From Agrococcus baldri (GTDB lineage: Bacteria; Actinomycetota; Actinomycetes; Actinomycetales; Microbacteriaceae), in NCBI GenBank assembly GCA_900114805.1, contig FOZN01000002.1, forward strand, positions 744,001 through 808,000: a stretch of DNA of 64,000 nt, in the 5' to 3' direction. Of this stretch, positions 18,333 to 26,424 are shown piece by piece. Made by a program: the position numbers and the translations under genes. Position 1 is the first letter of the stretch. Each line of letters starts with the position of its first letter. The notes beneath the pieces are model-generated. The model worked only from the letters and a program-made list of their open reading frames with translations, was not told where the DNA came from and made no database searches.

Positions 18333-18863
18333 ATGAGCGCAGCCTCGCACCGGCGCGGGCCGGCCGACCGGGCGCGGCCGCTCCTGCCCTTCGACGAGCT
18401 CCGGCGTCTGCGCTCGATCGGCATGCTCTCGGGCGCACTGGTCGGCGTCGGCGTCGCGGTGCTGCTGCCGGGGCTGCTGTTCGGAGCCGTCGTCATCGCC
18501 TTCGCCTCCGGCAGGCGGCCCGGCAGCACGATCGTCGATGACCCGTTCGCGTGGTGGGTGCTCGCGATGGTCGCCGGCGGTGCGCTGCTCGTCACCGCGG
18601 GAATCGTCTGCAGCGTGCGCCGGCTGCGGCATTGGGACGGCCGTCGGGCGATCCGCGTGACCGCCTCGGCGGCGGCGCTCGCGGCCGGCGGCGCGCTGCT
18701 GATCGATGTCGCCATGGTCGGCGCGTTCGTCATGTTCGAGTCCGCGGGCATCAGCCCCATCGAGCGGGTGCTCGTGCCGGTGGCAGGACTGCTCGGCATC
18801 GCGGGCGGCGCGCTCGTGGGCCGCGCCGTGTGGCCGTGGATGGGGCGGGTGGTGCGCGGGTAG
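18333..18863 (+). CDS. membrane protein of unknown function, four helices
   Basis: 176 residues. A short basic N-terminus is followed by four hydrophobic segments (roughly 32-57, 71-94, 110-133, 145-168). No family recognised. ATG 18333 is 6 bases after the -10-like TACGCT (18321-18326), so the message is probably leaderless. Divergent from the GntR gene. Confidence 0.65.
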   Translation: MSAASHRRGPADRARPLLPFDELRRLRSIGMLSGALVGVGVAVLLPGLLFGAVVIAFASGRRPGSTIVDDPFAWWVLAMVAGGALLVTAGIVCSVRRLRHWDGRRAIRVTASAAALAAGGALLIDVAMVGAFVMFESAGISPIERVLVPVAGLLGIAGGALVGRAVWPWMGRVVRG

Positions 18864-18939
18864 GCGGATCTGATGCGCGCTTGGCGGGCGCTGCTCGACA
18901 GCGTCGGAGTGGGCGCTGCTCGCAGCGCGGGGGCGGACG

Positions 18940-19986
18940 CTACTCGAGGCTCGAGACCAGGGGCAGCTCCGACGCCGCCTCGGCGCCGTCCATCGTCTCG
19001 GGCTCGTCGGCGATCGCCTCGACCGCCTCGGTCAGCTCGGGCTCGCGCGCCGGTCGCGGGTCGAGGTGCACGCCGGCGATCATGCAGCGCACCGAGCCGC
19101 CCGCGAGCTCGATCGTCGGGATCTCGACCGCGACGATCTCGCAGGACTCCTCGATCAGCGCGATCTGCGCATCCGTCAAAGACGCCTTCGCGCGCGCCGA
19201 CATGGCCATCACGGTGCGGCGCCGGCCGTCTGGCCAGCGGCCGGCGAGCTCGACCGCGTTGCCCGCGAACTCGCGCACCTGGCGCTCGCTCAGCTCGACG
19301 ATGCGGCGACCATTCACCGACAGCCGCTCGCGCACCTCGGCGCGACGGCGCGCATCCGGGATCATCTCGAGCGCGACCAGCGCCACGTCGGTGCCGATCG
19401 TTGCCATGACGTTGGTGTGATAGACCGGCACGCCACCCGAGTCGACCGCGTCGAAGACCATCGGCTCGTAGCTGAAGTCGGTGCAGAAGCGCTCGAGCAC
19501 GTTCGTGTCGGCGCGGTGGCTGCGCGCGACGTAGGCGACCCGCGAGATGGGGTCGAGCACCATGGCGCCGGTGCCCTCGAGGAAGATGCCGTCGGGCTCG
19601 AGCCCTGAGTAGTCGACGATCGCCTGCACCCGGTAGCTCGCCTTGAGCATCTCGAGCACATCGGCCCGGCGCTCGTGCCGGCGATTGGATGCGTACATCG
19701 GGTAGACGGCGACCGTGCCGCCCGCGTGGGTGGAGAGCCAGTTGTTGGGGAAGACGCTGTCGGGGCGGGTGTGGTCCTCGTCCTCGAACACGTGCACCAC
19801 GACGCCGACGTCACGCAGGGCGGTGGCGAGCGCATCCATCTCGGCGAGCGCCTTGAAGGCGGTCGTGTCGGGGCTCTCGCCCTCGGCCACCTCGGCCTGG
19901 AAGGCGTTGTCGGCCGCGGTCGCCGGGTTCGGGCGGAACCGCAGCGCGCGGATCAGGATGACCGCGTGGGGCGCGACGGCGCTCAC
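18940..19986 (-). CDS. ctlX: citrulline hydrolase of the CtlX family (arginine deiminase superfamily)
   Basis: 348 residues of the guanidino-group-modifying superfamily. FPNNW at 79-83, EGTGAMVLD, VPVYHTNVMATIG (catalytic His) and GGSVRCMIAG (nucleophilic Cys) are conserved. The CtlX subgroup converts citrulline to ornithine. The gene starts one base after ornithine cyclodeaminase ends, so the pair would turn citrulline into ornithine and then proline. Dimethylarginine hydrolase activity is an alternative. Confidence 0.82.
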   Translation of the reverse strand: MSAVAPHAVILIRALRFRPNPATAADNAFQAEVAEGESPDTTAFKALAEMDALATALRDVGVVVHVFEDEDHTRPDSVFPNNWLSTHAGGTVAVYPMYASNRRHERRADVLEMLKASYRVQAIVDYSGLEPDGIFLEGTGAMVLDPISRVAYVARSHRADTNVLERFCTDFSYEPMVFDAVDSGGVPVYHTNVMATIGTDVALVALEMIPDARRRAEVRERLSVNGRRIVELSERQVREFAGNAVELAGRWPDGRRRTVMAMSARAKASLTDAQIALIEESCEIVAVEIPTIELAGGSVRCMIAGVHLDPRPAREPELTEAVEAIADEPETMDGAEAASELPLVSSLE

Positions 19987-19987
19987 G

Positions 19988-21016
19988 TCAGCCCACCGGC
20001 GAGAGCGAGCCGACCATGCCGAAGAGGTCCTTCGGGTCGTCGGGCGCGGCGACCAGCTCGATCTGCTGCTCGAACTCGCTGCCGGCGGTCACGTCGCGCA
20101 CGTAGCGCAGCGCTGAGAAGTCCTCGATGGCGAAGCCGACCGAGTCGAACAGCGTGACCTGCGCTGCCGAGGTGCGGCCCGCGGCGGCGCCGGTGAGCAC
20201 CTCCCACAGCTCGGTGACCGGGAAGTCGGGATCGCGCAGCTGGATCTCGCCCTCGATGCGCGTCTGCGGGGCGAACTCGACGAACACGGCGGCGTCGTCG
20301 AGGATCGCCGGGTCGAGCTCGGTCTTGCCCGGGCAGTCGCCGCCGATCGCGTTCAGGTGCACGCCCGGCTCGATGTCGCCGTGCTGCAGCACGGTCGCGT
20401 TCTGCTTGTCGGCGGTGCAGGTGGTGATGACGTCGGCGCCGCGCGCGGCCTCGGCGGCGCTCCCGGCGATCGTCACCTCGAAGCCGAGCGGCCGCAAGTT
20501 GCGGGCGGCCTTCTCGCTGGCCGCCGGGTCGACGTCGAACAGCCGCAGCCGCTCGATGCCGAGCGCGCTGCGGAAGGCGAGCGCCTGGAACTCGACCTGG
20601 CTGCCCGAGCCGATCAGGGCCATGGTCGTCGAGTCGGCGCGGGCGAGCGCGCGGGCGGCGAGCCCAGAGGCGGCGGCGGTGCGCAGCGCCGTCAGGATCG
20701 TCATCTCGGCGAGGAAGGTCGGGTAGCCGTTGTGCACGTTCGCGAGCACGCCGAACGCCGTGACCGTCTGGTAGCCGCGCGCCGGGTTCGACGGGTGGCC
20801 GTTGACGTACTTGAAGGCGTACTCGTCGCGGTCGGCGATGGGCATCAGCTCGATCACGCCGAAGGGCGTGTGGCTGGCGACGCGCGGCGACTTGTCGAAC
20901 TCCTGCCAGCGGCGGAAGTCGGCGTCCATGTACTCGATGAGCTCGGCGATGATGCGCTGGGGGCCGGTGGCTGTGGCCCACCGGGCCATGTCGGTGACGT
21001 CGACGAAGGCGGTCAC
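19988..21016 (-). CDS. ornithine cyclodeaminase
   Basis: 342 residues, mu-crystallin superfamily. Opens with VDVTDMARWATATG; substrate region KYVNGHPSNPARG; Rossmann motif ALIGSGSQVEFQALAF; then LNAIGGDCPGKTELD, all typical of true ornithine cyclodeaminases, which make L-proline and ammonia using bound NAD. The GTG at 21016 has GGAG 6 bases upstream. Operon with ctlX. Confidence 0.88.
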   Translation of the reverse strand: MTAFVDVTDMARWATATGPQRIIAELIEYMDADFRRWQEFDKSPRVASHTPFGVIELMPIADRDEYAFKYVNGHPSNPARGYQTVTAFGVLANVHNGYPTFLAEMTILTALRTAAASGLAARALARADSTTMALIGSGSQVEFQALAFRSALGIERLRLFDVDPAASEKAARNLRPLGFEVTIAGSAAEAARGADVITTCTADKQNATVLQHGDIEPGVHLNAIGGDCPGKTELDPAILDDAAVFVEFAPQTRIEGEIQLRDPDFPVTELWEVLTGAAAGRTSAAQVTLFDSVGFAIEDFSALRYVRDVTAGSEFEQQIELVAAPDDPKDLFGMVGSLSPVG

Positions 21017-21166
21017 AGGATGCTCCGTTCGTAGCGGCTCGGGCGCGGCGGGCGCGTACCTCGCAATCTATCGGCGAGACCGCGCGCGTTTGTGCCCCTG
21101 GCGCAAGGGATCAGCGCATTCTGGCGCGTCACGGTCGATCGCTTGCGCGTGGGCGCGCGAGCGGAC

Positions 21167-21550
21167 TCAGTCCGGCCGGCGGCCGATCTGCAGCCCGCTC
21201 TTGCGGCGGTGCACGGAGAGGTAGCGCAGGCCCTCGTCGCCGGCCACGACCGCGCGGCTCGAGCGCCGCGGCAGCCAGACGATCGCGCCGGGGGAGAGGG
21301 CGATCGCACCTGCGTCGGTGGCGAGCGTGCCCGAGCCCGCGACCACGTGCCAGAGCACGTCCTCCTCCGGCCCGACATGCGGGTCGATGGATGCGCCCGG
21401 CGGCACCGCGATCACGTTCGCGTCGAGGTGCCGGGTCGGCTCCGCCAGCCGCCACACCGCCCCGCGCTCGTCGGGGGCTGCGGCGCGCTCGCCGAGAGCA
21501 CTCGTGTCGGCCAGGACCCTCGGAGACCGGCCGGTCGCATCCGTCGTCAT
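21167..21550 (-). CDS. cupin-domain protein
   Basis: 127 residues with a single cupin barrel (PPGASIDPHVGPEEDVLWHVVAGSGTL, then LSPGAIVWLPRRSSRAVVAG). Metal ligands look partial (one clear His in DPH). ATG 21550 lies 7 bases after TAGCCT (complement of 21558-21563), so probably leaderless. Divergent from another cupin gene. Function unknown. Confidence 0.75.
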   Translation of the reverse strand: MTTDATGRSPRVLADTSALGERAAAPDERGAVWRLAEPTRHLDANVIAVPPGASIDPHVGPEEDVLWHVVAGSGTLATDAGAIALSPGAIVWLPRRSSRAVVAGDEGLRYLSVHRRKSGLQIGRRPD

Positions 21551-21596
21551 GTCAACGAGGCTAGGCCGAATGGGCGCGGCCGGGCATGCTGGGGAC

Positions 21597-21926
21597 ATGG
21601 AGCTCGAGAACCTGCCGACGCTCGCCCAGGAGCTGCTCGCCACCGCCCGCGATGCGTCGAGCGGCCGGGCGGCGAGGTCGATCCGCTCGGGCCGCGACGT
21701 GCGACTGCGGCAGACGGTGATGGCGCTGCGGCACGGCCGCGGCCTCGACGACCACGTGGCGCCCGGCGAGGCGACGCTGCAGGTGCTCGAGGGGCGCGTG
21801 CGGCTGCGATGGGAGGAGCAGGCGGTCGAGCTGGGCGCCGGCGACTGGATCGATCTGCCGGACGCCATGCACGCGCTCGACGCCGAGACGGATGCGGTGA
21901 TCATGCTCACCGTGGCGGTGCGGTAG
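21597..21926 (+). CDS. small cupin-domain protein
   Basis: 109 residues: LRHGRGLDDHVAPGEATLQVLEGRVRL and DWIDLPDAMHALDAETDAV form one cupin barrel, similar to proteins that sense or bind small ligands. ATG 21597 is 6 bases after CATGCT (21585-21590). Divergent from the cupin on the other strand; the two -10 boxes lie within 30 bp of each other. Confidence 0.78.
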   Translation: MELENLPTLAQELLATARDASSGRAARSIRSGRDVRLRQTVMALRHGRGLDDHVAPGEATLQVLEGRVRLRWEEQAVELGAGDWIDLPDAMHALDAETDAVIMLTVAVR

Positions 21927-21964
21927 CGCTCGACGCGGCCCACGCACCTGCCTACGCTGGCCGC

Positions 21965-22384
21965 ATGGCGAGGCGATGGCAGACGATCGACGTGCAGCTG
22001 GTTGGCGGGGCGCACCTGGATGTCGAGCATCCGGCGGGCAGGGCGATGATCTGCCCGACCGGCACCACGTTCGGACAGCTGGCGTTGGCGATCGATGCGG
22101 CGTTCGCGCGCTGGGACCTGTCGCACGCGCGCATGTTCGAGCTCGCCGACGGCACGCAGGTGGTGGAGGACGACTGGGCGAGGGAACTCGCTTCCGAGCC
22201 CTGGGGTCCGATCCAGCGCACCGCGTCGATGCGCGACCGCGTCAGGCAGCGCCTCGCGGTCGGCGAGCGCTTCGCGTACGTCTTCGACCTCGGCGACGGA
22301 TGGCGGCACGAGTGCGTCGTCACCGGCTTCGGCGACCCCGCTGGCCGCGGCCAACTCCCGTGTGGGTGGCCCGTGCTGGAATGA
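21965..22384 (+). CDS. pRiA4b ORF-3-like protein
   Basis: 139 residues. The fold signature FGQLALAIDAAFARWDLSHARMFEL and YVFDLGDGWRHECVV identifies the plasmid pRiA4b ORF-3 family, of unknown function and often near mobile DNA. The protein ends soon after the core, so it may be a short version. TACGCT (21954-21959) ends 5 bases before the ATG, suggesting leaderless transcription. Confidence 0.75.
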   Translation: MARRWQTIDVQLVGGAHLDVEHPAGRAMICPTGTTFGQLALAIDAAFARWDLSHARMFELADGTQVVEDDWARELASEPWGPIQRTASMRDRVRQRLAVGERFAYVFDLGDGWRHECVVTGFGDPAGRGQLPCGWPVLE

Positions 22385-22493
22385 GCGAGAAGTGTTCGAG
22401 ACGGGCTGACTGAGGCCGAGGCGGCGTGCCCCGGATGCTTCGGAGCCGGCGACGAGAGCCGTGGCCGGGACGAGCACCGGAAGAGGCAGCACC

Positions 22494-22640
22494 ATGGCAC
22501 GCGGAATGCGCACCACCCGTCAGGCCGACCAGCGACAGACGTGGCTGCAGCGCCACACGCTCAGCATCGAAGCCAAGCGGATCATGGAGCATCAGGAGGA
22601 CCTGCGCAACGAGGTCCGCGGCATGACCCGGCTCATCTGA
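22494..22640 (+). CDS. small charged protein, 48 residues
   Basis: Starts MARGMRTTRQADQRQTW and ends VRGMTRLI; strongly helical and rich in Arg, Gln and Glu. GGAAGAGG precedes the ATG. No family recognised. A second protein of the same size class, composition and similar last residues (…RGLI) is at 24081. Calling it a gene rests on the strong ribosome site and biased codon use. Confidence 0.5.
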   Translation: MARGMRTTRQADQRQTWLQRHTLSIEAKRIMEHQEDLRNEVRGMTRLI

Positions 22641-22653
22641 GCCGCACAGCCGA

Positions 22654-22723
22654 GAGGCGAGCGGCGGGCCGGCACGCAGCCGGCTCGCCCCTCCTCGTGT
22701 CTCGTCCAGCCACGGCTCGCCTC
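22654..22723. terminator. hairpin-forming gap between convergent genes
   Basis: GAGGCGAGC (22654-22662) can pair with GCTCGCCTC (22715-22723) or, in part, with GCTCGCC (22683-22689). Alternative pairing in a convergent gap fits a terminator, but there is no U-tract. Confidence 0.35.
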
Positions 22724-22740
22724 GCAGCGGCGTGCGGCAC

Positions 22741-23421
22741 TCAGCCCTCGTCGCCCTCGCTGCCGCCGGCCGTGCCGGTGTAGAAGCCGAAGGTCGCATC
22801 CGCCTGCCGCTGCGCGGCGGCCGCCTCGGTGCCGTTCGCGACCGAGGCCGCGCCCCACGCATCCGCAGCGCCCCGGTAGAACGCCTTGCCCTCGTCGCTC
22901 GCGGCCCAGGCCTCGAGCTCGTCGGGCTTCAGGCCGGCGCCCGGCTGGTCTGCCAGGTGCAGCGCGAGCCCCAGCAGGCCGCCGTCCCAGCCCACCCCGG
23001 TCGCGCCCGGGCCGAACATCTCGCCCATCTCGGCCGGCACATCCGCGTCGCGCGCGACGTGCTCGAGCTCGAGCCGGGTGCCCTCGCCGGCGGCCGCGAG
23101 CCGCACGGTCAGCCACGTCACGCCGCCGCCGAACTCCCACGTCACGCGGTAGCGGGCGGAGTCGCCTGCGGGCGGCTCGCATTCGAGCACCTCGCCGCCG
23201 GCATTGCCCTCGAGCTGGTATCGGCCGCCGAGCCGCAGCTCGCCCGACACCGGCATGAACCAGCGCGCGATCCGCTCGGGGTCGGTCACCGCATCCCACA
23301 CGTCGGCGATCGGCGAGGGGTAGGTCTGCTCGAGCGTCTGCACGCTCGAGGGCTCGCCGTCGATCACCTCGCTGCGCACGCCGCGGCTCACCGCGCCCAG
23401 CTGTCCCAGCACATCCACCAT
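22741..23421 (-). CDS. SRPBCC (AHSA1/START-like) domain protein
   Basis: 226 residues. The AHSA1-type core begins YPSPIADVWDAVTDPERIARWFMPVSGEL and continues through GGGVTWLTVRLAAAGEGTRLELEH. These helix-grip folds bind hydrophobic ligands. It is 3 bases downstream of an ArsR regulator, a frequent operon pair in actinobacteria. Function of the pair is unknown. Confidence 0.85.
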   Translation of the reverse strand: MVDVLGQLGAVSRGVRSEVIDGEPSSVQTLEQTYPSPIADVWDAVTDPERIARWFMPVSGELRLGGRYQLEGNAGGEVLECEPPAGDSARYRVTWEFGGGVTWLTVRLAAAGEGTRLELEHVARDADVPAEMGEMFGPGATGVGWDGGLLGLALHLADQPGAGLKPDELEAWAASDEGKAFYRGAADAWGAASVANGTEAAAAQRQADATFGFYTGTAGGSEGDEG

Positions 23422-23424
23422 CGT

Positions 23425-23898
23425 CTACTCCTCACTCTCGTTCTCGGCCGCGCCATCGCGACCCTTGCTCTGCTTGCCGTCGTCGGGTGCCTCGGGTGGC
23501 CCGGGTGCGTCCGCCGACGCGGTCGCGCGCTTGCGCTTGGCCGCCTCCCGCGCTGCATCTGTCGCCGCCTGCAGCCGGCGCTGCCGGCGGCCGCGGGCGA
23601 GCTCGGTATCGAGGGCGGCGAGCTTGGGCATCCAGAACCCGTCGAAGGCGCTCAGCCACTCGCGGGCCTCGCGCGGGCCGGACGGGTCGACGGCGTAGAG
23701 CCGCCGCTGCCCCTCTGGCCGCACCGTCGCGAAGCCCTGCTCCCGCAGCACCCGCAGGTGCTGGCTGACGGCGGGCTGGCTGATGCCGAACTCGTCGCCG
23801 ATCACGGTCGCGATCGCGCCGGCGCTGGCCTCACCGTCGGTGAGCAGCTCGAGGATGCGTCGCCGCACCGGATCGCCGAGGACATCGAGGGCGTGCAT
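23425..23898 (-). CDS. ArsR family transcriptional regulator
   Basis: 157 residues. Winged helix of the ArsR type (LGDPVRRRILELL, FGISQPAVSQHLRVLREQGF, RPEGQRRLYAVD); no metal-binding Cys cluster, so of the non-metal SdpR-like kind. Ala/Lys-rich C-terminal tail. Start ATG 23898; the frame extension to 23973 crosses the palindrome CTTATATAAG. Operon with the SRPBCC gene. Confidence 0.87.
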   Translation of the reverse strand: MHALDVLGDPVRRRILELLTDGEASAGAIATVIGDEFGISQPAVSQHLRVLREQGFATVRPEGQRRLYAVDPSGPREAREWLSAFDGFWMPKLAALDTELARGRRQRRLQAATDAAREAAKRKRATASADAPGPPEAPDDGKQSKGRDGAAENESEE

Positions 23899-23919
23899 GC
23901 GCCCATGCTTGCACCGTCG

Positions 23920-23929
23920 CTTATATAAG
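23920..23929. promoter_or_regulatory. palindromic ArsR operator candidate
   Basis: Perfect palindrome CTTATATAAG, a rare AT-rich island 21 bases upstream of arsR. TTGACT overlaps its edge on the minus strand and could be the -35 box, so binding would block transcription of arsR and the SRPBCC gene. Confidence 0.6.
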
Positions 23930-24015
23930 TCAAGCGTGAAGCAATCGCAGTCGCAATCGCGCAGGCGCGACACGCCGAAGCAAACCTTTTGAAATAACTC
24001 TTGCGAAGCGTGCGC

Positions 24016-24035
24016 TTTGAAAGTAGTCTTTCAAA
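24016..24035 (+). promoter_or_regulatory. perfect 20-bp inverted repeat before the small protein/HTH operon
   Basis: Arms TTTGAAAG and CTTTCAAA with the spacer TAGT. It lies 45 bases before the small ORF at 24081. A degenerate copy with TTTGAAATAACTCTT begins at about 23985. Likely operator of the winged-helix protein encoded downstream. Confidence 0.65.
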
Positions 24036-24080
24036 CGTCGGCACACCAAGACCCGCCGGCCCCGACCGAGGAGGCATCCC

Positions 24081-24233
24081 ATGGGACGCACCAGCCGCAT
24101 CGCACGCAGCATCGCTGCGGTCGACGCCGCCGTCGAAGAGCGACGCAACCGCACGCGCCTCGAGCGCGACGACTCGCAGCGCTACTACGACCGCGTGCGC
24201 GCAGAGCTGAGCATGCAGCGTGGTTTGATCTGA
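24081..24233 (+). CDS. small charged protein, 50 residues
   Basis: Begins MGRTSRIARSIAAVDAAVEE and ends MQRGLI; Arg- and Glu-rich helix throughout. GAGGAGG 8 bases before the ATG is one of the strongest ribosome sites in the window. The stop codon is two bases before the start of the HTH gene, so the two are one transcript. No known family; possibly related to the protein at 22494. Confidence 0.65.
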   Translation: MGRTSRIARSIAAVDAAVEERRNRTRLERDDSQRYYDRVRAELSMQRGLI

Positions 24234-24235
24234 GC

Positions 24236-24898
24236 ATGACCGAGGAGCGGGCGGCGCAGGGCGCCGAGCAGCACACGGGCACCGAAGTCTTCGAGGAGGA
24301 GGGTGGCCGCGGGCTGCGCACCGGCGATCCCGCACTGCTGCGGGCGCTCGCGCACCCGCTGCGGGTCGAGATCCTCGCGCTGCTCGACGAGCTGGGCGAG
24401 GCCACCGCCACGCAGATCGCCGAGCATGTGGGCGAGAGTCCCTCCAACTGCTCCTTCCACCTGCGCCAGCTCGCCAAAGCCGGCTTCATCGAGCGCGCCG
24501 AGGCGAAGGGCACGTCGAAGCCCTGGAAGTCCGCGCACAGCAGCCGCGACCTGCGGCCAGAGCCCGGCAATCCGGAGTCGATGCGCACCTCCGCCGCCAT
24601 CGCGTCGATGTACGTGCAGCACGAGGCCAACCGCGTGGTCGACTTCCTCGCGCGGCACGGGCTCGGGGACGAGCGCTGGCTGCGCGGCATCACCGTCAAC
24701 TCCGCGACCATCTATGCAACCCCTGACGAGCTCGCCGCGCTGGCCGAGGCCATTCACCACCTGGTCGACCCGTACGCGGGCCGCAAGGATCCCGCGAAGC
24801 GCCCGCCCGGCAGTCGCCGTGCGCACCTGTTCGCCACGCTGAACCCCGACTTCGATCTGCCCGAGACGCCGGCAACGCCGGCGACCGACGCCGAGTAG
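24236..24898 (+). CDS. winged helix-turn-helix (ArsR-like) regulator
   Basis: 220 residues. DNA-binding domain at about 30-105 (LLRALAHPLRVEILALLDELGEA, HVGESPSNCSFHLRQLAKAGFI) followed by an effector domain without cysteines. Start two bases after the small ORF. It precedes an MFS exporter, a common regulator-pump pair; the inverted repeat at 24016-24035 is the probable operator. Confidence 0.87.
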   Translation: MTEERAAQGAEQHTGTEVFEEEGGRGLRTGDPALLRALAHPLRVEILALLDELGEATATQIAEHVGESPSNCSFHLRQLAKAGFIERAEAKGTSKPWKSAHSSRDLRPEPGNPESMRTSAAIASMYVQHEANRVVDFLARHGLGDERWLRGITVNSATIYATPDELAALAEAIHHLVDPYAGRKDPAKRPPGSRRAHLFATLNPDFDLPETPATPATDAE

Positions 24899-25038
24899 TC
24901 GACGGCCCCACGACGCGCGCCCTCGGCGCGTGCTCCGCGACCGACAGTCGCTGATCCGCGCTGCTCGCTGCCCGCCCCTCGAACACCGAACGCTCGCGCC
25001 ACCCCGCCACCTCTGCATCAGGACACAGGAGTCCACGC

Positions 25039-26373
25039 ATGACCACCGCATCCGCACGAACCTCGGCCACCAAGGTCAAGCCGCCGTCGCCCCTGCGCCG
25101 ACCGGCCTACCGCCGCCTGATGGTCGGCTGGTTCGCCACCAACCTCGGCGACAGCGCCCTCTACCTGGTGCTCGCCATCTGGGTGCGCGAGCTGACCGGC
25201 TCCGACGCCGCGGGCGCGCTCGTGTTCCTCTTCCTGGGCCTGCCGGCGCTGCTGGCGCCCTGGGCGGGCCAGCTCGCCGACCGCGTGCACCGGCGGCCGC
25301 TGCTGATCGTGACCAACCTGGCCACCGCATCCGTGATCCTCACCCTGCTGCTCGTGCAGGGGCCGGGGCAGGTGTGGCTCATCTACGCCGCCACCTTCGG
25401 CTACGGCCTCTCGGCCTACGTCACGAGCGCCGCCCAGTCCGGGTTGCTGCGCGACCTGCTGCCCGATGACGAGATCGGCACCGCCAACGGCATCTTCACC
25501 TCGATCGACAACGGCATGCGCATCGTCAGCCCGCCGCTGGGGGCCGGCCTGTACGTGCTCGCCGGCCCCTGGTCGGTCGTCGCCGTCAGCGTCGCCGGCT
25601 ACCTGGTGATGTCGCTGATGCTGCTGACCGTGCGCATCGAGGAGTCGGCGCCCGAGCCGCGCGGCGAGGGCGAGAGCTACTGGCACGAGGTCTCCGCCGG
25701 CTTCCGCGAGCTGCTGCGCGACCCGCTGCTGCGGCTGCTGACGATCGCCGCTGCGGCCGGCTTCGGCCTCACCGGCATCCTGAACGCGACGATCTTCCCG
25801 CTCATCGAGCACGGGCTGCAGGCCGGCCCCGCCGCGCTCGGTCCCGCCCAGGCCATCCAGGGCGTCGCGGCGCTCGCCGGTGGCCTCCTCTCGGCGATGC
25901 TGCTGCGCCGGCTGGGGGAGCGGAAGCTCTTCGCCTGGGGCATGACGCTGGTCGCGATCGGCTCGTTCGCCGCCTGGGCGATCGTGCAGTGGCCGCTGCC
26001 GGAGGAGTGGATGCGCTGGGCCGGCATCGCGCTCGTGCAGTGGCCGATCGGCTTCGGCGTGCCGTGGGTCGTCGTCGGCCTGTCGACGCTGCGCATGCGG
26101 CTGGTGCCGCGCCGCCTGCAGGGCCGCACCTCGGCGGCGATGAACGTCTCGATCAACGTGCCGCAGATGCTCTTCCTCGCCGCCGCGACCGCCGCCATGG
26201 TGTTCATCGACTTCCGCTGGCTGCTGCTGGTGGCCGCGGTCGGCATCGCCGCAGCGGCCGTCGCCGTCTGGGTCGGGCGCGGACTCGACCCGGACACGGC
26301 GGATGGGTCGGGTGCCGCATCGACGCACGTCGCGGATGCGTCGGCGCACGACGCGCGTCCGACCAGCGGATGA
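25039..26373 (+). CDS. MFS transporter
   Basis: 444 residues, 12 helices. Motif A equivalent QLADRVHRRPLLI, and WFATNLGDSALYLVLAIWV in the first helix, place it with MFS_3/macrolide-efflux-like pumps. ACAGGAG precedes ATG 25039. Downstream of the ArsR-like regulator, which suggests inducible export. The C-terminal tail is hydrophilic and repeats Ala/Asp. Confidence 0.87.
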   Translation: MTTASARTSATKVKPPSPLRRPAYRRLMVGWFATNLGDSALYLVLAIWVRELTGSDAAGALVFLFLGLPALLAPWAGQLADRVHRRPLLIVTNLATASVILTLLLVQGPGQVWLIYAATFGYGLSAYVTSAAQSGLLRDLLPDDEIGTANGIFTSIDNGMRIVSPPLGAGLYVLAGPWSVVAVSVAGYLVMSLMLLTVRIEESAPEPRGEGESYWHEVSAGFRELLRDPLLRLLTIAAAAGFGLTGILNATIFPLIEHGLQAGPAALGPAQAIQGVAALAGGLLSAMLLRRLGERKLFAWGMTLVAIGSFAAWAIVQWPLPEEWMRWAGIALVQWPIGFGVPWVVVGLSTLRMRLVPRRLQGRTSAAMNVSINVPQMLFLAAATAAMVFIDFRWLLLVAAVGIAAAAVAVWVGRGLDPDTADGSGAASTHVADASAHDARPTSG

Positions 26374-26424
26374 TTCGCGGGCCGGTCGTGCCCGCGAACG
26401 ACCCGCGCCTGCCATGGTCGGGGC

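Noticed and set aside
22390-22420. TTCGAGACGG considered as another GGTCTCGAGACC-type REP copy
   Set aside because: Only a short part matches and there is no second arm.
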